Of a stretch of 38,426 nt of DNA, positions 23,478 to 33,086 are shown in pieces; the stretch's first letter is position 1; each line of letters begins with the position of its first letter. A model generated the notes under the pieces. That model was given only the letters and a program-made list of their open reading frames with translations. It did not search any database and was not told the DNA's origin. A program made the position numbers and the translations under genes. This DNA comes from Candidatus Omnitrophota bacterium (lineage in GTDB: Bacteria > Omnitrophota > Gorgyraeia > B26-G9): assembly GCA_018817165.1 (NCBI GenBank), contig JAHITY010000077.1:1-38426 (forward strand). The letters are read 5' to 3'.

Positions 23478-24973
23478 ATTTTTTTCCAACTCCAGGCTTT
23501 TCCCTTGTTTTTGAAAATTTTATTCTTTGATCTCTTTATTACTCGAACAAAAGCGTCAACGATTACCGGATCAAATTGTTCTCCGCTAGAGTGTACAATT
23601 TCCGAAACAGCTTGAGAAATCGAGAGTTTTCGGCGATAAGGCCGAGTAGAAAGCATTGCTTCAAAAGAATCCGCTACCGCTAAAACTCTTGCTCCCAAAG
23701 GAATATCATCTCCCCTGAGTCCGCTAGGATATCCATTACCGTCATAACGTTCATGATGATGAATTATAATCGGTAATACAGCCTTTAATCTTCCGCCAAT
23801 CGGGGTTATCAGCTGGGCGCCCTTTATATGTTGCTCTTTAATAATCTCATAATCTTTTCCCGTGAGCTTTGTCGATTTTCTTAAGATTTTTTTCGGCAAT
23901 CCCATTTGACTGACATTATGGAGAATTGACGCGTAATAGAGCATGCGCATTTGATCAGAACCTAATTTCAGTTCCATGCCGATTGACATGATCACATTAA
24001 TAAATAAATTTGAACGCCCGTAATTATCAGCAACTCCAGAGCTCAATATTGAAGCCAGAGCTTTAATACTGTTCAGCGTTAATTTTTCCTGCTCATCATA
24101 AAGCTGCGCGTTTTTAATCGCGATTACTGCTTGTTCGGAAAGTGTGGTCAAAATTTCTTTATCAAAAATTCCAAATGGTTTATTGTTTAAACGCTGGGTC
24201 ATGGTTATGGCGCCAATTATATGTTCTTCAGCAACTAACGGAACGCATAAAACTTTTGCACTGACAATCGCGTTTCCATTTTTAACAACTTTTCCCGGGA
24301 CGCCTTCACCAATTTTAAGAATTTTTTGTTTTACATTTTTATTCTGGACATCGACAACCGCGTGTGGAATCAGATTGCGGTTATATTTATCAACTAGCAT
24401 TATGCAGCAGCGTCGTGCGCGTAATACTTGTAAACTTAAACGGGCGATTCGAGGTAATAATTCATCGAGCTCCAAAGTGGAACTAATGATTCTGCTTACG
24501 GTGTGTACCGTAGAAAGGGCAATGGTTTTCGGTCTGATAGTCTCATATAATTTCGCGACTTCAAGTTCTTTTTGAATGCTTTCAATCGTTGTGCAAGTAT
24601 ACGAATTAATTAATTTGATAAATGTCTCTGATAGTGTATTTTCTAAATCACAAACTAATACATATCCGTAAAGTTCTTCTTTACGTTTTATGGGCAGACA
24701 GTAAAAATGTCTTTGATCTGTTAATGAGAATTTTTGGATATTTTCTTTTTTCTTTACTTCATTGAGCAAAGAAGTAATTATTGGTCTGAATTCCTTTTCC
24801 TGATCAGGAGTGTCGAATTCCTTTAGTTGTGCTTTAATCGGATCTTCAATTCCTAGGGGAACAATCAGCCAAATAGCCGCACCAATAATTGTGCTTAGAA
24901 TTCTTGACTCTTCCTTCCATGAAGGATGCTCAATAAGCTTAGCAAATAATTCTTCTTGGTAGGGATTTTTCAT
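23474..24973 (-). CDS. GAF plus degenerate HD-GYP domain protein
   Basis: A 499-residue cytoplasmic regulator. An uncharacterised N-terminal region (1-150) is followed by a GAF domain (about 165-290) and an HD-GYP domain (about 300-490). HD-GYP enzymes hydrolyse cyclic di-GMP. Here the GYP block HHHERYDGNGYPSGLRGDD (405-423) and ADSFEAM are intact, but the first half is not: the signature HD is HN (H352-N353 in LHNVSQMGLP), and the usual GHS before it is GRS (R320). Two metal-site residues are thus changed, so it may be an inactive sensor or have altered activity. It sits 25 bases after a PilZ gene, under one strong promoter. Confidence 0.88.
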   Translation of the reverse strand: MKNPYQEELFAKLIEHPSWKEESRILSTIIGAAIWLIVPLGIEDPIKAQLKEFDTPDQEKEFRPIITSLLNEVKKKENIQKFSLTDQRHFYCLPIKRKEELYGYVLVCDLENTLSETFIKLINSYTCTTIESIQKELEVAKLYETIRPKTIALSTVHTVSRIISSTLELDELLPRIARLSLQVLRARRCCIMLVDKYNRNLIPHAVVDVQNKNVKQKILKIGEGVPGKVVKNGNAIVSAKVLCVPLVAEEHIIGAITMTQRLNNKPFGIFDKEILTTLSEQAVIAIKNAQLYDEQEKLTLNSIKALASILSSGVADNYGRSNLFINVIMSIGMELKLGSDQMRMLYYASILHNVSQMGLPKKILRKSTKLTGKDYEIIKEQHIKGAQLITPIGGRLKAVLPIIIHHHERYDGNGYPSGLRGDDIPLGARVLAVADSFEAMLSTRPYRRKLSISQAVSEIVHSSGEQFDPVIVDAFVRVIKRSKNKIFKNKGKAWSWKKM

Positions 24974-24997
24974 TTTAGATTATGCCTCTTTATGGGA

Positions 24998-25375
24998 TTA
25001 GGAAATTTGATTTGCGATCGCATCGTAAACTATTTTCTTCTCTTCATCATTCTTCCACCAGGAAAAACTGATGCCGACATTATAATCTTCTGAGTCTTGA
25101 TTTTCTTTTCGAATCCAAGCAACCCGACCAAAAGTGCGGATTAATTCTGAGCTAGAATCCATTTTTATATCAACACCAATTGGTGCTTTGAGGCTAAATT
25201 CATTTTTTGTGGATAAACGCAGACCACCGATACTGATATCCTGAACATCATTGATTGTTTTATCGTGATAAGTTGACCAAGTCCGCGGATCAAGTAACTT
25301 AAAACTACATCTTACTCCAGGCAAAGCAACTCGCTTGTACTGCCTTTTTTCATCCTGAAAGTTCTCAGCATCCAT
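24998..25375 (-). CDS. PilZ domain protein
   Basis: A 125-residue single-domain PilZ protein, expected to bind cyclic di-GMP. The binding motifs are complete: R11-Q-Y-K-R15 (RxxxR) and D46-I-S-I-G-G51 (D/NxSxxG). GGAGGG lies 5 bases before the ATG. First gene of a two-gene operon with the HD-GYP-like protein. Confidence 0.92.
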   Translation of the reverse strand: MDAENFQDEKRQYKRVALPGVRCSFKLLDPRTWSTYHDKTINDVQDISIGGLRLSTKNEFSLKAPIGVDIKMDSSSELIRTFGRVAWIRKENQDSEDYNVGISFSWWKNDEEKKIVYDAIANQIS

Positions 25376-25440
25376 ACTATCCCTCCATCGTTTAAAAGCT
25401 TTTTAAACTTTTAAAAAAACATTATTTCTCTTATATTTCT

Positions 25441-25468
25441 ATTATAAAACATAGCATATTCTTGTCAA
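25441..25468 (-). promoter_or_regulatory. Sigma70 promoter for the PilZ/HD-GYP operon
   Basis: Consensus TTGACA (25468-25463), 16-base spacer, consensus TATAAT (25446-25441), about 65 bases before the PilZ start. Confidence 0.8.
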
Positions 25469-25514
25469 GAGAATAATTCAATGCTTTTGTTAAAAATTGA
25501 ACAATTATCCTGAA

Positions 25515-26777
25515 TTATTTTATAATTTCTTTATTTAAATAATTCACGAGATCATCAAGACTGATTAATTGCTGAGTCCCATCATCCATATTTTTCAGTT
25601 GAATGTTATTATTCGCCAATTCATCATCACCTAAAATTAAAACATAAGCGCAATTTAGCTTATTCGCCTGCCGCATCTGGGCTTTTAAAGAACGTTTCTG
25701 AAAATCAAAATGAGTAATTATTTGCTGCTGACGCAGCTGATCAGCGATTTTGAAACCTTTAATATAGGCTTCATCGCCTAAGCCGATCACAAATACCGCT
25801 GGTTTTTCTTGTATAGGAAATTCAATAGCTTCAGCCTGTGCGGCTAAAAGCAATCTTTCCACTCCGCAGGCAAAACCCACAGCTCCGCTTGGCTGTCCGC
25901 CTAAATCAGCAATTAAATTATTATATCTGCCCCCGGCTAAAATTGTATTCTGAGCGCCGAGTTTATCATGGGTTATTTCAAAAACAGTATTAGTATAATA
26001 ATCCAGGCCGCGGACCAAATGCGGAATCACCTGATATTTAACATTTAAACCCTCTAAAGCGTTTTTTAATATTGCGAAATGCTCAGTAGATTCTTCGGAC
26101 AAATTATCGATAATTATCGGGGCTTGTTCAAGGATTTTTTTACAGTTGCGGCTTTTACAGTCAAGAATTCTTAAAACATTACGCTCATAGCGTGATTTGC
26201 AGCTATCACATAAATCAGCTTGCTTATCTTTCAGAAAATCCTTCAGAGAATCACCAAAATCGTGTTTATCTTTAGTATTGCCCACAGAATTGATTAAAAG
26301 CTTAAAATCTTTTAGACCAATTGCTTTTAAATAATCTACAGCCAGCTTAATAACTTCAGCATCAAGAAAAGGATTATACGTGCCCAGGGCCTCGATTCCA
26401 ATTTGATAAAACTGGCGATTTCGTCCGGCTTGCGGTTTTTCTCCGCGAAACATCGCGCCGCTATAAAAAAGTTTTGAATCATTGGTTTTATCTAAACCAT
26501 GCTCAAGATAAGCTCTAACAACACTAGCAGTCGCTTCCGGACGCAAAGCAATTTTGCGCATTCCCCGATCAACAAAAGTATACATTTCCTTTTCCACAAT
26601 ATCAGTTTGCTGTCCGATACTCCGGGTGAACAAAGCGCTTTCTTCAATGATCGGAATAATAATTTGCTTATATCCATAACAAGAGAAAATTTCGTGGGCA
26701 AGGGTATGCAGATAATTCCATTGAGGAATCTGATCAGGAAGTATGTCTTGAACTCCCTTTAGGCAACTTATTTTCAT
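25515..26777 (-). CDS. hisS: Histidyl-tRNA synthetase
   Basis: A 420-residue class II synthetase that charges tRNA-His. It begins MKISCLKGVQDILPDQIPQW. Motif 2 is GAMFRGEKPQAGRNRQFYQI, with the HisRS signature LVRGLDYYTNTVFE (about 258-271) and motif 3 near GAVGFACGVERLLLA. The C-terminal anticodon-binding domain is complete. Normal length. Start ATG 26777. A palindromic hairpin (26796-26829) separates it from the HU gene. Confidence 0.97.
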   Translation of the reverse strand: MKISCLKGVQDILPDQIPQWNYLHTLAHEIFSCYGYKQIIIPIIEESALFTRSIGQQTDIVEKEMYTFVDRGMRKIALRPEATASVVRAYLEHGLDKTNDSKLFYSGAMFRGEKPQAGRNRQFYQIGIEALGTYNPFLDAEVIKLAVDYLKAIGLKDFKLLINSVGNTKDKHDFGDSLKDFLKDKQADLCDSCKSRYERNVLRILDCKSRNCKKILEQAPIIIDNLSEESTEHFAILKNALEGLNVKYQVIPHLVRGLDYYTNTVFEITHDKLGAQNTILAGGRYNNLIADLGGQPSGAVGFACGVERLLLAAQAEAIEFPIQEKPAVFVIGLGDEAYIKGFKIADQLRQQQIITHFDFQKRSLKAQMRQANKLNCAYVLILGDDELANNNIQLKNMDDGTQQLISLDDLVNYLNKEIIK

Positions 26778-26795
26778 CTAAACCTACACATTTAG

Positions 26796-26829
26796 CATAA
26801 AACCTCAATATTTTAATTGAGGTTTTATG
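26796..26829. terminator. Hairpin between HU and hisS
   Basis: Perfect 14-bp arms CATAAAACCTCAAT / ATTGAGGTTTTATG around a 6-nt loop. Each strand has a TTTTA run inside the stem. It is likely the terminator of the HU gene; it could also be a structured hisS leader. Confidence 0.6.
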
Positions 26830-26860
26830 TTGTATTAAAAATTATAATTAAATCTTTAAA

Positions 26861-27133
26861 TTATTTTACCAGTTTTTTCATTTCCAAGCCAGGCTTAAAA
26901 ACAACAACTTTTTTTGGAGGCACTGGAACTACCTGCCCTGTTCGCGGATTACGTCCCGTTCTTCCTCTTCGAGCTTTAACTTTAAAAATTCCAAAATTAC
27001 GTAATTCTACGGTTTTACCATTCACCAAACTATCGATGATTGCATCTAAGGCTTTTTGTACAACCTTTTTAATATCCTGCTGCTTCATCTTAGTTTCATT
27101 AGCGATCTTAAGTACAATATCTTTTTTAGTCAT
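26861..27133 (-). CDS. HU/IHF family nucleoid protein
   Basis: A 90-residue HU-type histone-like protein that bends and compacts DNA as a dimer. It begins MTKKDIVLKIANETKMKQQD. The arm motif is GRTGRNPRTGQVVPVP (about 57-72), and the core is VELRNFGIFKVKARR. Normal length, GGAGGA upstream of the ATG. No features decide between HU and IHF. Confidence 0.95.
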   Translation of the reverse strand: MTKKDIVLKIANETKMKQQDIKKVVQKALDAIIDSLVNGKTVELRNFGIFKVKARRGRTGRNPRTGQVVPVPPKKVVVFKPGLEMKKLVK

Positions 27134-27182
27134 GAGTCGGTCCTCCTTTCAAAAAATCTGACAGCACAAATTCTCGGTTAAT

Positions 27183-27668
27183 TTAAGAAAAAAAGTTTTT
27201 CACAAAATAATAAATACCGGAAATGGCGATGATTATTAAGATTAATGCAAAAAACGGATTAAGCAATAAACGTTTACATTTTAGCGCAAAAACATTAATT
27301 TTAGCCAATTCACCTTTTCTGTTTTCAAGGGAACCCATTATTTTATTTAAAGTAATATAAGAATTGTGCCAATCATTTTCTAGCTTTTCCATCTGTAAAG
27401 GAGATAAAGTTGTAATACTCTTTAAACTCATCACTTGTGAAATAACATCAAATGTTCTATCTTCCGCAGTAGGTTTGATTCCCAATGAGTCCATTAAACC
27501 TTGATATTTTCGCGCTAAACTGCTTTTTAATTCTAAAAAGTTTTTTTCTTCCTCTTCAGTAAAAGCCTGCTGGTCACTTGCTCTCTTATATAATTCATAA
27601 AAAGAAGCCCATAACTGAACAAATTCATTTAACTGAATAATCTTACGTTCCAAAGTTTTATCTATCAT
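27183..27668 (-). CDS. Hypothetical tail-anchored protein
   Basis: A 161-residue protein I do not recognise. The first 130 residues are mostly charged helix (FTEEEEKNFLELKSSLARKY, SPLQMEKLENDWHNSYITLN), probably coiled coil. The last 25 residues form one hydrophobic helix (PFFALILIIIAISGIYYFV) ending in KNFFS, so it should be anchored in the inner membrane with the bulk in the cytoplasm. It lies between the PilZ-PilT ATPase and HU, 61 bases after the ATPase. A role near the pilus motor is only a guess from position. Confidence 0.7.
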   Translation of the reverse strand: MIDKTLERKIIQLNEFVQLWASFYELYKRASDQQAFTEEEEKNFLELKSSLARKYQGLMDSLGIKPTAEDRTFDVISQVMSLKSITTLSPLQMEKLENDWHNSYITLNKIMGSLENRKGELAKINVFALKCKRLLLNPFFALILIIIAISGIYYFVKNFFS

Positions 27669-27729
27669 TTTCGTATCCTTCTTGTTAACAACGACTACTG
27701 TTAAATGTTATCATATCACCAAATAAGTG

Positions 27730-29136
27730 TCAAGTAATTATTTCCGCAAGCTCTGGGGCATAATCAATTGCGGTTTCCTTGGAAATCATCTGTCCATAAT
27801 ATAAACGCTTAAGACTTTCCGCCATTGTATGCATTTGATAGCGGGCTCCGGTCTGAATTGTCGAGGGAATTTGAATAGTTTGCCCTTCGCGAATATGATT
27901 GCGGATCGCATCAGTCATAATCATAACTTCAGTTGCCAAAACCCGCGCCTCCCGGTCTTTTTTCGGCACAAGCTGCTGGGTAACAATACCTTGTAAACTA
28001 TTAGCGATTTGAATGCAGGCTTGATTCCGCTGCTGCGGCGGAAAAATACTGATCAAACGGTCAATTGCTTGAATCGTATCCGGGGCATGCAAAGAAGTTA
28101 AAACCAAATGTCCGGTTTCCGCGGCGGTAATAACCGTGCGCACAGTTTCCGCGTCTAAAAGTTCACCCACCAAAATAACATCAGGATCTTGTCTTAAGGT
28201 GCGTTTTAAGGCAACAGAAAAAGAAAGCGTATCTGTTCCAATTTCTCTTTGTTTGATAATTGAATTCAGATTAACATGAATATATTCGATTGGATCTTCC
28301 AAACAAATAATAACTGACTGTCTTTGGCGATTAATAATGTCAACCATAGCGGCCAATGTGGTTGTCTTACCGGAACCGGTTGGTCCGGCAATAACCACAA
28401 TTCCTTTTTTCAATAAAGCTAACTTTTCCACTACGCTGGGTAATCCTAATTCCTGAATAGTTTTTAAATCAGGCATGATTACGCGGAATGTGCCTTCAAC
28501 ATTACCTCTTTGGATATGCACATTAACTCTAAAGCGTAATTCAGGACTTGGTGAAAAAGCAAAATCTAATTCCTTGAATTTTTCAAAACGGGCAATTTGT
28601 TCATCATCAAGTATGCTAAAAATTAAATTCTTTAGTTCAATGGTGCTTAATGGGTCCATATCCATGGGTACGAGTTTTCCGTGCAAACGCATGATTGGCG
28701 GTCGATTATAAGTAAGATGCAGGTCAGATGCTTTTTTCTGAGCAGTAATTTGGAGTAATCTTACCAGATCCATTGACTCTATACATTTGAGGATTTCCTC
28801 TTGATTTTCATTTTTAATTTCATCAAAAGACAAACCAATACCAAATTCATTATTTACAACTTCTTCGATCCTGACAACATGAGCAATTATTTCAATAAGA
28901 TTACTAATCTTAGGCAGTCTGAATTCAAACTTCATTTTAGTATTAAGTTCTACTGGTTTTTTTAAAACAATAAAAATTCCATTGGAACTAATATCCCGGG
29001 CAGAGGTTTTTGCGGAAACCTGGGCTGATCCATCAGGATTAATGATTTGATAATTAACACTGACTCGTGAACGAATTCGCGTATTTGCCCGCATCTCAGC
29101 ATAAAAATCCATTGAATTGTCAATTGGGTTATCCAT
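27730..29136 (-). CDS. PilT-type twitching ATPase fused to an N-terminal PilZ domain
   Basis: A 468-residue protein. Residues about 15-115 form a PilZ domain with both cyclic di-GMP motifs, R20-I-R-S-R24 and D48-I-S-S-N-G53. Residues about 122-468 are a full PilT retraction ATPase: KKASDLHL (135-141), RFRVNVHIQRG, Walker A GPTGSGKT (251-258), Walker B DPDVILVGE (317-325), His box ETGHLVLTSLH (340-350) and the C-terminal AIRNHIREGQ. In the Walker B loop GEMRD of common PilT is GELLD. The fusion suggests that type IV pilus retraction is directly controlled by cyclic di-GMP. No other pilus gene is in the window. Confidence 0.93.
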   Translation of the reverse strand: MDNPIDNSMDFYAEMRANTRIRSRVSVNYQIINPDGSAQVSAKTSARDISSNGIFIVLKKPVELNTKMKFEFRLPKISNLIEIIAHVVRIEEVVNNEFGIGLSFDEIKNENQEEILKCIESMDLVRLLQITAQKKASDLHLTYNRPPIMRLHGKLVPMDMDPLSTIELKNLIFSILDDEQIARFEKFKELDFAFSPSPELRFRVNVHIQRGNVEGTFRVIMPDLKTIQELGLPSVVEKLALLKKGIVVIAGPTGSGKTTTLAAMVDIINRQRQSVIICLEDPIEYIHVNLNSIIKQREIGTDTLSFSVALKRTLRQDPDVILVGELLDAETVRTVITAAETGHLVLTSLHAPDTIQAIDRLISIFPPQQRNQACIQIANSLQGIVTQQLVPKKDREARVLATEVMIMTDAIRNHIREGQTIQIPSTIQTGARYQMHTMAESLKRLYYGQMISKETAIDYAPELAEIIT

Positions 29137-29603
29137 CGAGACTCCTTTTTTTTTTAGCTAATAGTCGATAGTCAATAGCTTATAGCTAATTGATATAATG
29201 GTCAATACTAAATACTTATGAATTATAAATTTTAAGTTTTTACTTTATAACTTTCTACTTTTTGTTTTTAACCTTTTAGTTTGTCTTGTCTTAATATAGT
29301 GGACACTTTTTAACACCAATAATTTACTTAACCGCCCGCTTCGCTCGATAAACACTGTTTAAGACAACTATTTACGCCTTTAAGTCCGCTCAATATGTTT
29401 TCTTTGAAAACATTTGTTTTATGCAAAGTGAACTCAATAAGAAAAATTAATTTTTCTTTTGATTCACCTTTGAATAAACTTTAGCCGCGCATAGCGGCTT
29501 GAGCATATACTTTTTATCTGCGTTCATCTGTGGTTAATTTATTTTTCCGTCAACCTATTTCAGGATATCACATTCTTACTATCAGCCATTGACCATTAGC
29601 TGT
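29137..29603. other. Intergenic region with several hairpins
   Basis: No gene is seen in 467 bases. It holds ATGTTTTC-TTT-GAAAACAT (29395-29413), a large imperfect inverted repeat around a perfect palindrome (29424-29472), and AGCCGC-GCATA-GCGGCT (29483-29499). It ends in a phrase 'ctgcgttcatctgtggtta' near 29520 that resembles the phrases near 185-245. It may be the dnaE 3' region together with a decayed sequence. Confidence 0.5.
29424..29472. repeat. Large imperfect inverted repeat
   Basis: Arms CAAAGTGAACTCAAT... and ...GATTCACCTTTG meet at the perfect palindrome AAGAAAAATTAATTTTTCTT (29439-29458). About 22 of 24 arm positions can pair, allowing single-base gaps. Confidence 0.7.
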
Positions 29604-32600
29604 TTAATCTCGTTTTCTAAAATCAAAGCTTCTTTTCTGTTCCGGTGTATCTTTTTTTACTTTTATCAATACCTCTTCTTTGCCTAAGATTTTTTCCAAG
29701 TCGGCAAGCAGGGTATTATTTATTTCAACGCCTGTATCAGGCTGAATTTTTATCGTCCGTCCCTCTTTATTGGCCATTGCCAGATGCACCGGAGTATTTC
29801 CCGGATGCAATTGGAGAATCCCCTTTAATTCGTTAAATATCCTGCCTGAGGCCTCAGATGGAGCAATATTTAAACTAATACTATCAATAAATCTATTTGA
29901 TGCCTGCTCAATGGGAATAATATCACTGGCTAAAATTTTAGGAGTATCTTCTTTTAAATCCAGTTTTCCCTTAACAATAACTACTTCATCCGCGATAAGG
30001 CTTGTGTACGTCTTTTTATATGTTTCCGGAAAGACTAAAACCTCGACAAAACTTTCTGTATCTTCCAAACGCACGATTGCCATTTTCTCTGATTTTCTTT
30101 TAGTAACTGTAATTTTGATTTTTTCCAAAATACCCACTACCGCTACATCACAGCCATTACTATCCATTTTATGCAAATCACTGGTATTTGACAACCCATA
30201 TCTTTTAATTAATTTTTTATACTGATCCAGGGGGTGAGCGGTAATATAAAAACCCAGCATCATTTTTTCATAAGCGAGCAGCTTTGAAATCGGCCATTCT
30301 TCAATATTAGCCAGTTCCGCGTTATCACTTGCACTATCATTTGCTTGCTCAAACAATAAAAACTGTCCGCTTTGTTTGTCTTTATTTATTGATCCGGCAA
30401 GACTTAAAATTTTCTCCACGCCATCCATCATCTGTGAACGTTTGGCCCCTAAGCGGTCAAAAGCGCCGCATTTTATCAAGCTTTCCAAAACTTTTTTATT
30501 CGCTGCTTTTGAGTCAATCCGCTTACAGCAATTAAACAATGAAGTAAACTCCCCTTCTTTTTTTCGGGCATTGATAATCAAGTCCACTGCTCCGGAACCA
30601 ACATTTTTAACCGCGGAGAGTCCAAAACGAATAGCGCTGTCATCAACAACCGTAAACTGAGAGAAACTCTGATTGATATCCGGAGGAAGAATTTTAATTT
30701 TCATTCGTTTGCATTCATTAATATAGCGGGCGATTTTATCCATATTGTCTTTTTCGCATGTCAGCAATGCTGCCATAAATTCAACCGGATAATTTGCTTT
30801 TAAATAGGCGGTTTGATATGAAATCAATGCATAAGCCGTAGAATGACTTTTATTAAAACCATATCCGGCAAAATATTCGATCAAGCCGAACACCTTTTCC
30901 GCGATCGCTTTGCCCACATGATTTTTTACAGCTCCGTCAACAAAAGTCTTTTTAAGATCCTCGATAACTTCGGGGATCTTTTTTCCCATTGCCCGACGCA
31001 ATAAATCCGCTTGAGCCAGAGAAAATCCCGCCAAGACATTACTGATCCGCATTACCTGTTCCTGATAAAGAATAACTCCATAAGTTTCCGCCAGCACTGG
31101 TTCAAGCAAAGCATGATCATACTTTACTTTTTCCCCGGAGCGTTTTCTTTTAATAAAATCATCAACCATCCCACTGCCCAAAGGACCCGGACGATATAAA
31201 GCGAGCAAAGCAATGATATCTTCAAACTTATCCGGTTTAAGCTTTTTAAGAATATCCTGCATCCCGGTACTTTCCAGCTGAAACACGCCCTGGGTTTTCG
31301 CTCGTTTAAACAAATCAAAAGTTTTTTCATCTTCCAGACTGATCGTGCTGATATTCAGATCAAGACCTTTGGTCCGTTTAATGATTTTAACTGCCTGGGA
31401 AATAATTGTCAGGGTTTTTAAACCGAGAAAGTCCATCTTTAATAAACCGATCTTATCCAAGGATTTCATCGTATAGCCGGTGGTGGTTTGACCTTCTTGT
31501 GAACGATATAAAGGAATATGTTCATGCAGAGGTTTATCACTGATCACCACCCCCGCGGCATGCGTTGAGGCATGGCGATTAATTCCTTCAAGATTTAAAG
31601 CCGTATCAATTAATTCCTTGATATTCGGATTTGATTTGTATAAATTTTTTAATTCCGGCTCAACACTAAGTGCTTTGGTTAAAGTAATATTAAGCTCATT
31701 GGGAACTAATTTTGCGATTTTATCAACCTCGGAATAAGGTATACCCAAAGCTCTACCCACATCGCGAATCGCGCCTTTGGCCGCCATGGTTCCAAAAGTT
31801 ATTATCTGAGCAACATTATCTTTGCCGTATTTATCAATTACATATTGAATTACTTCATCGCGGCGTTCAAAGCAAAAATCAATATCAATATCAGGAAAGC
31901 TAACACGGGCTGGATTTAAAAAACGTTCAAACAGCAGATCATATTTTAAAGGATCGATTTCCGTTATACCCGTTAAATAAGCGACAATACTTCCGGCGGC
32001 AGAACCGCGGCCGGGACCAACGGGAATTTTATTATCTTTAGCAAACTGAACAAAATCAGCGGTAATTAAAAAATAACTAGCAAACCCGGAATGATTGATT
32101 ACTTCCAGTTCCATTTCCAAACGCTCTTTTGCTTGGTTTTCGTTTCCGATAAATAATAGCGGGATCTTAGCCAAGCACATATTTTTTAAAACATCAATTG
32201 CTTTTAAGCCATCAGGCAGCGCGTACTTGGGTAAATGAGTTTTTGTGAAATCTAATTCCAGATTACACATTTCGGTGATTTTAATAGTATTGCTGATCGC
32301 GTCCGGCACTTCCGCGAATATTTTTTTCATTTCTTCCGGAGATTTAAAATAAAACTCATTAGTACTCATCCGCATTCTATTAGTATCACCCAGAGTAGTT
32401 TGAGTCTGCAGGCAAAGCAGTACTTCATGCGCGGTAGACATTTCTTTTTTTAAATAATGTACATCATTGGTGGCAACTAAGGGAATATCCAGATTGCGCG
32501 CCAGCTGAATCAGCATTTTATTTACTTTTTTTTGTTCAATCAAACCATGATCCATTAATTCTATATAAAAACTATTCGGATCAAATAAATTTTTCATAAA

Positions 32601-33086
32601 TTGCGCGGATTCAATAGCCTGTTTTTCCTGCCCGGCAAGCAGCAAGCTGGCAATCTCACCTTTTAAACAGCCGCTCAGACAAACTAATCCTTGGCAATAT
32701 TGAGCCAGGACTTCTTTATCAATCCGCGGTTTATAATAAAATCCTTCGCGGTTAGCAATAGTAACCAAACGAATCAGGTTTTGGTATCCTTGTTCATCTT
32801 TGACCAGTAAGGTAAGATGGTTTTGACCGCGGTGTCCATCTTCTCCGCGGGCTAAGCGGCTGCCCTTGGCCACATACAATTCACAACCAATAATTGGTTT
32901 TAAACCTTTTTTCATAGCCTGGGAATAAAACTCAATCGCTCCGAACATATTACCATGATCAGTAATTGTCAAAGCCGGCATACGCATTTCATGGGCTAAA
33001 TCAATTAATTTCGGCAGCATACAAGCGCCGTCAAGCAGACTATATTGGCTATGTACATGTAAATGTACGAAATCACTGTGTTTCAT
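29604..33086 (-). CDS. dnaE: DNA polymerase III alpha subunit
   Basis: A 1160-residue DnaE1-type replicative polymerase. The N-terminal PHP domain keeps its metal residues (H8-L-H10-V-H12-S, ITDHGNMFGA). The palm catalytic motif is FPDIDIDF, with D401 and D403 close to the E. coli numbering. VGPGRGSAAGSIVAYLTG (356-373), the finger/thumb region, the helix-hairpin-helix (FDLFKRAKTQGVFQLES region) and an OB fold near residue 1000 (VAVVGILEKIKITVTKRKSE) follow. No intein or frameshift is seen. Start ATG 33086. Confidence 0.97.
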   Translation of the reverse strand: MKHSDFVHLHVHSQYSLLDGACMLPKLIDLAHEMRMPALTITDHGNMFGAIEFYSQAMKKGLKPIIGCELYVAKGSRLARGEDGHRGQNHLTLLVKDEQGYQNLIRLVTIANREGFYYKPRIDKEVLAQYCQGLVCLSGCLKGEIASLLLAGQEKQAIESAQFMKNLFDPNSFYIELMDHGLIEQKKVNKMLIQLARNLDIPLVATNDVHYLKKEMSTAHEVLLCLQTQTTLGDTNRMRMSTNEFYFKSPEEMKKIFAEVPDAISNTIKITEMCNLELDFTKTHLPKYALPDGLKAIDVLKNMCLAKIPLLFIGNENQAKERLEMELEVINHSGFASYFLITADFVQFAKDNKIPVGPGRGSAAGSIVAYLTGITEIDPLKYDLLFERFLNPARVSFPDIDIDFCFERRDEVIQYVIDKYGKDNVAQIITFGTMAAKGAIRDVGRALGIPYSEVDKIAKLVPNELNITLTKALSVEPELKNLYKSNPNIKELIDTALNLEGINRHASTHAAGVVISDKPLHEHIPLYRSQEGQTTTGYTMKSLDKIGLLKMDFLGLKTLTIISQAVKIIKRTKGLDLNISTISLEDEKTFDLFKRAKTQGVFQLESTGMQDILKKLKPDKFEDIIALLALYRPGPLGSGMVDDFIKRKRSGEKVKYDHALLEPVLAETYGVILYQEQVMRISNVLAGFSLAQADLLRRAMGKKIPEVIEDLKKTFVDGAVKNHVGKAIAEKVFGLIEYFAGYGFNKSHSTAYALISYQTAYLKANYPVEFMAALLTCEKDNMDKIARYINECKRMKIKILPPDINQSFSQFTVVDDSAIRFGLSAVKNVGSGAVDLIINARKKEGEFTSLFNCCKRIDSKAANKKVLESLIKCGAFDRLGAKRSQMMDGVEKILSLAGSINKDKQSGQFLLFEQANDSASDNAELANIEEWPISKLLAYEKMMLGFYITAHPLDQYKKLIKRYGLSNTSDLHKMDSNGCDVAVVGILEKIKITVTKRKSEKMAIVRLEDTESFVEVLVFPETYKKTYTSLIADEVVIVKGKLDLKEDTPKILASDIIPIEQASNRFIDSISLNIAPSEASGRIFNELKGILQLHPGNTPVHLAMANKEGRTIKIQPDTGVEINNTLLADLEKILGKEEVLIKVKKDTPEQKRSFDFRKRD

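Noticed and set aside
27703-27733. A possible promoter upstream of the tail-anchored protein
   Set aside because: TTGACA is present, but the best -10 box lies 19 bases away, so support is too weak.
29604-33086. An intein or split polymerase in dnaE
   Set aside because: The frame is continuous, of normal length, and the catalytic motifs are uninterrupted.
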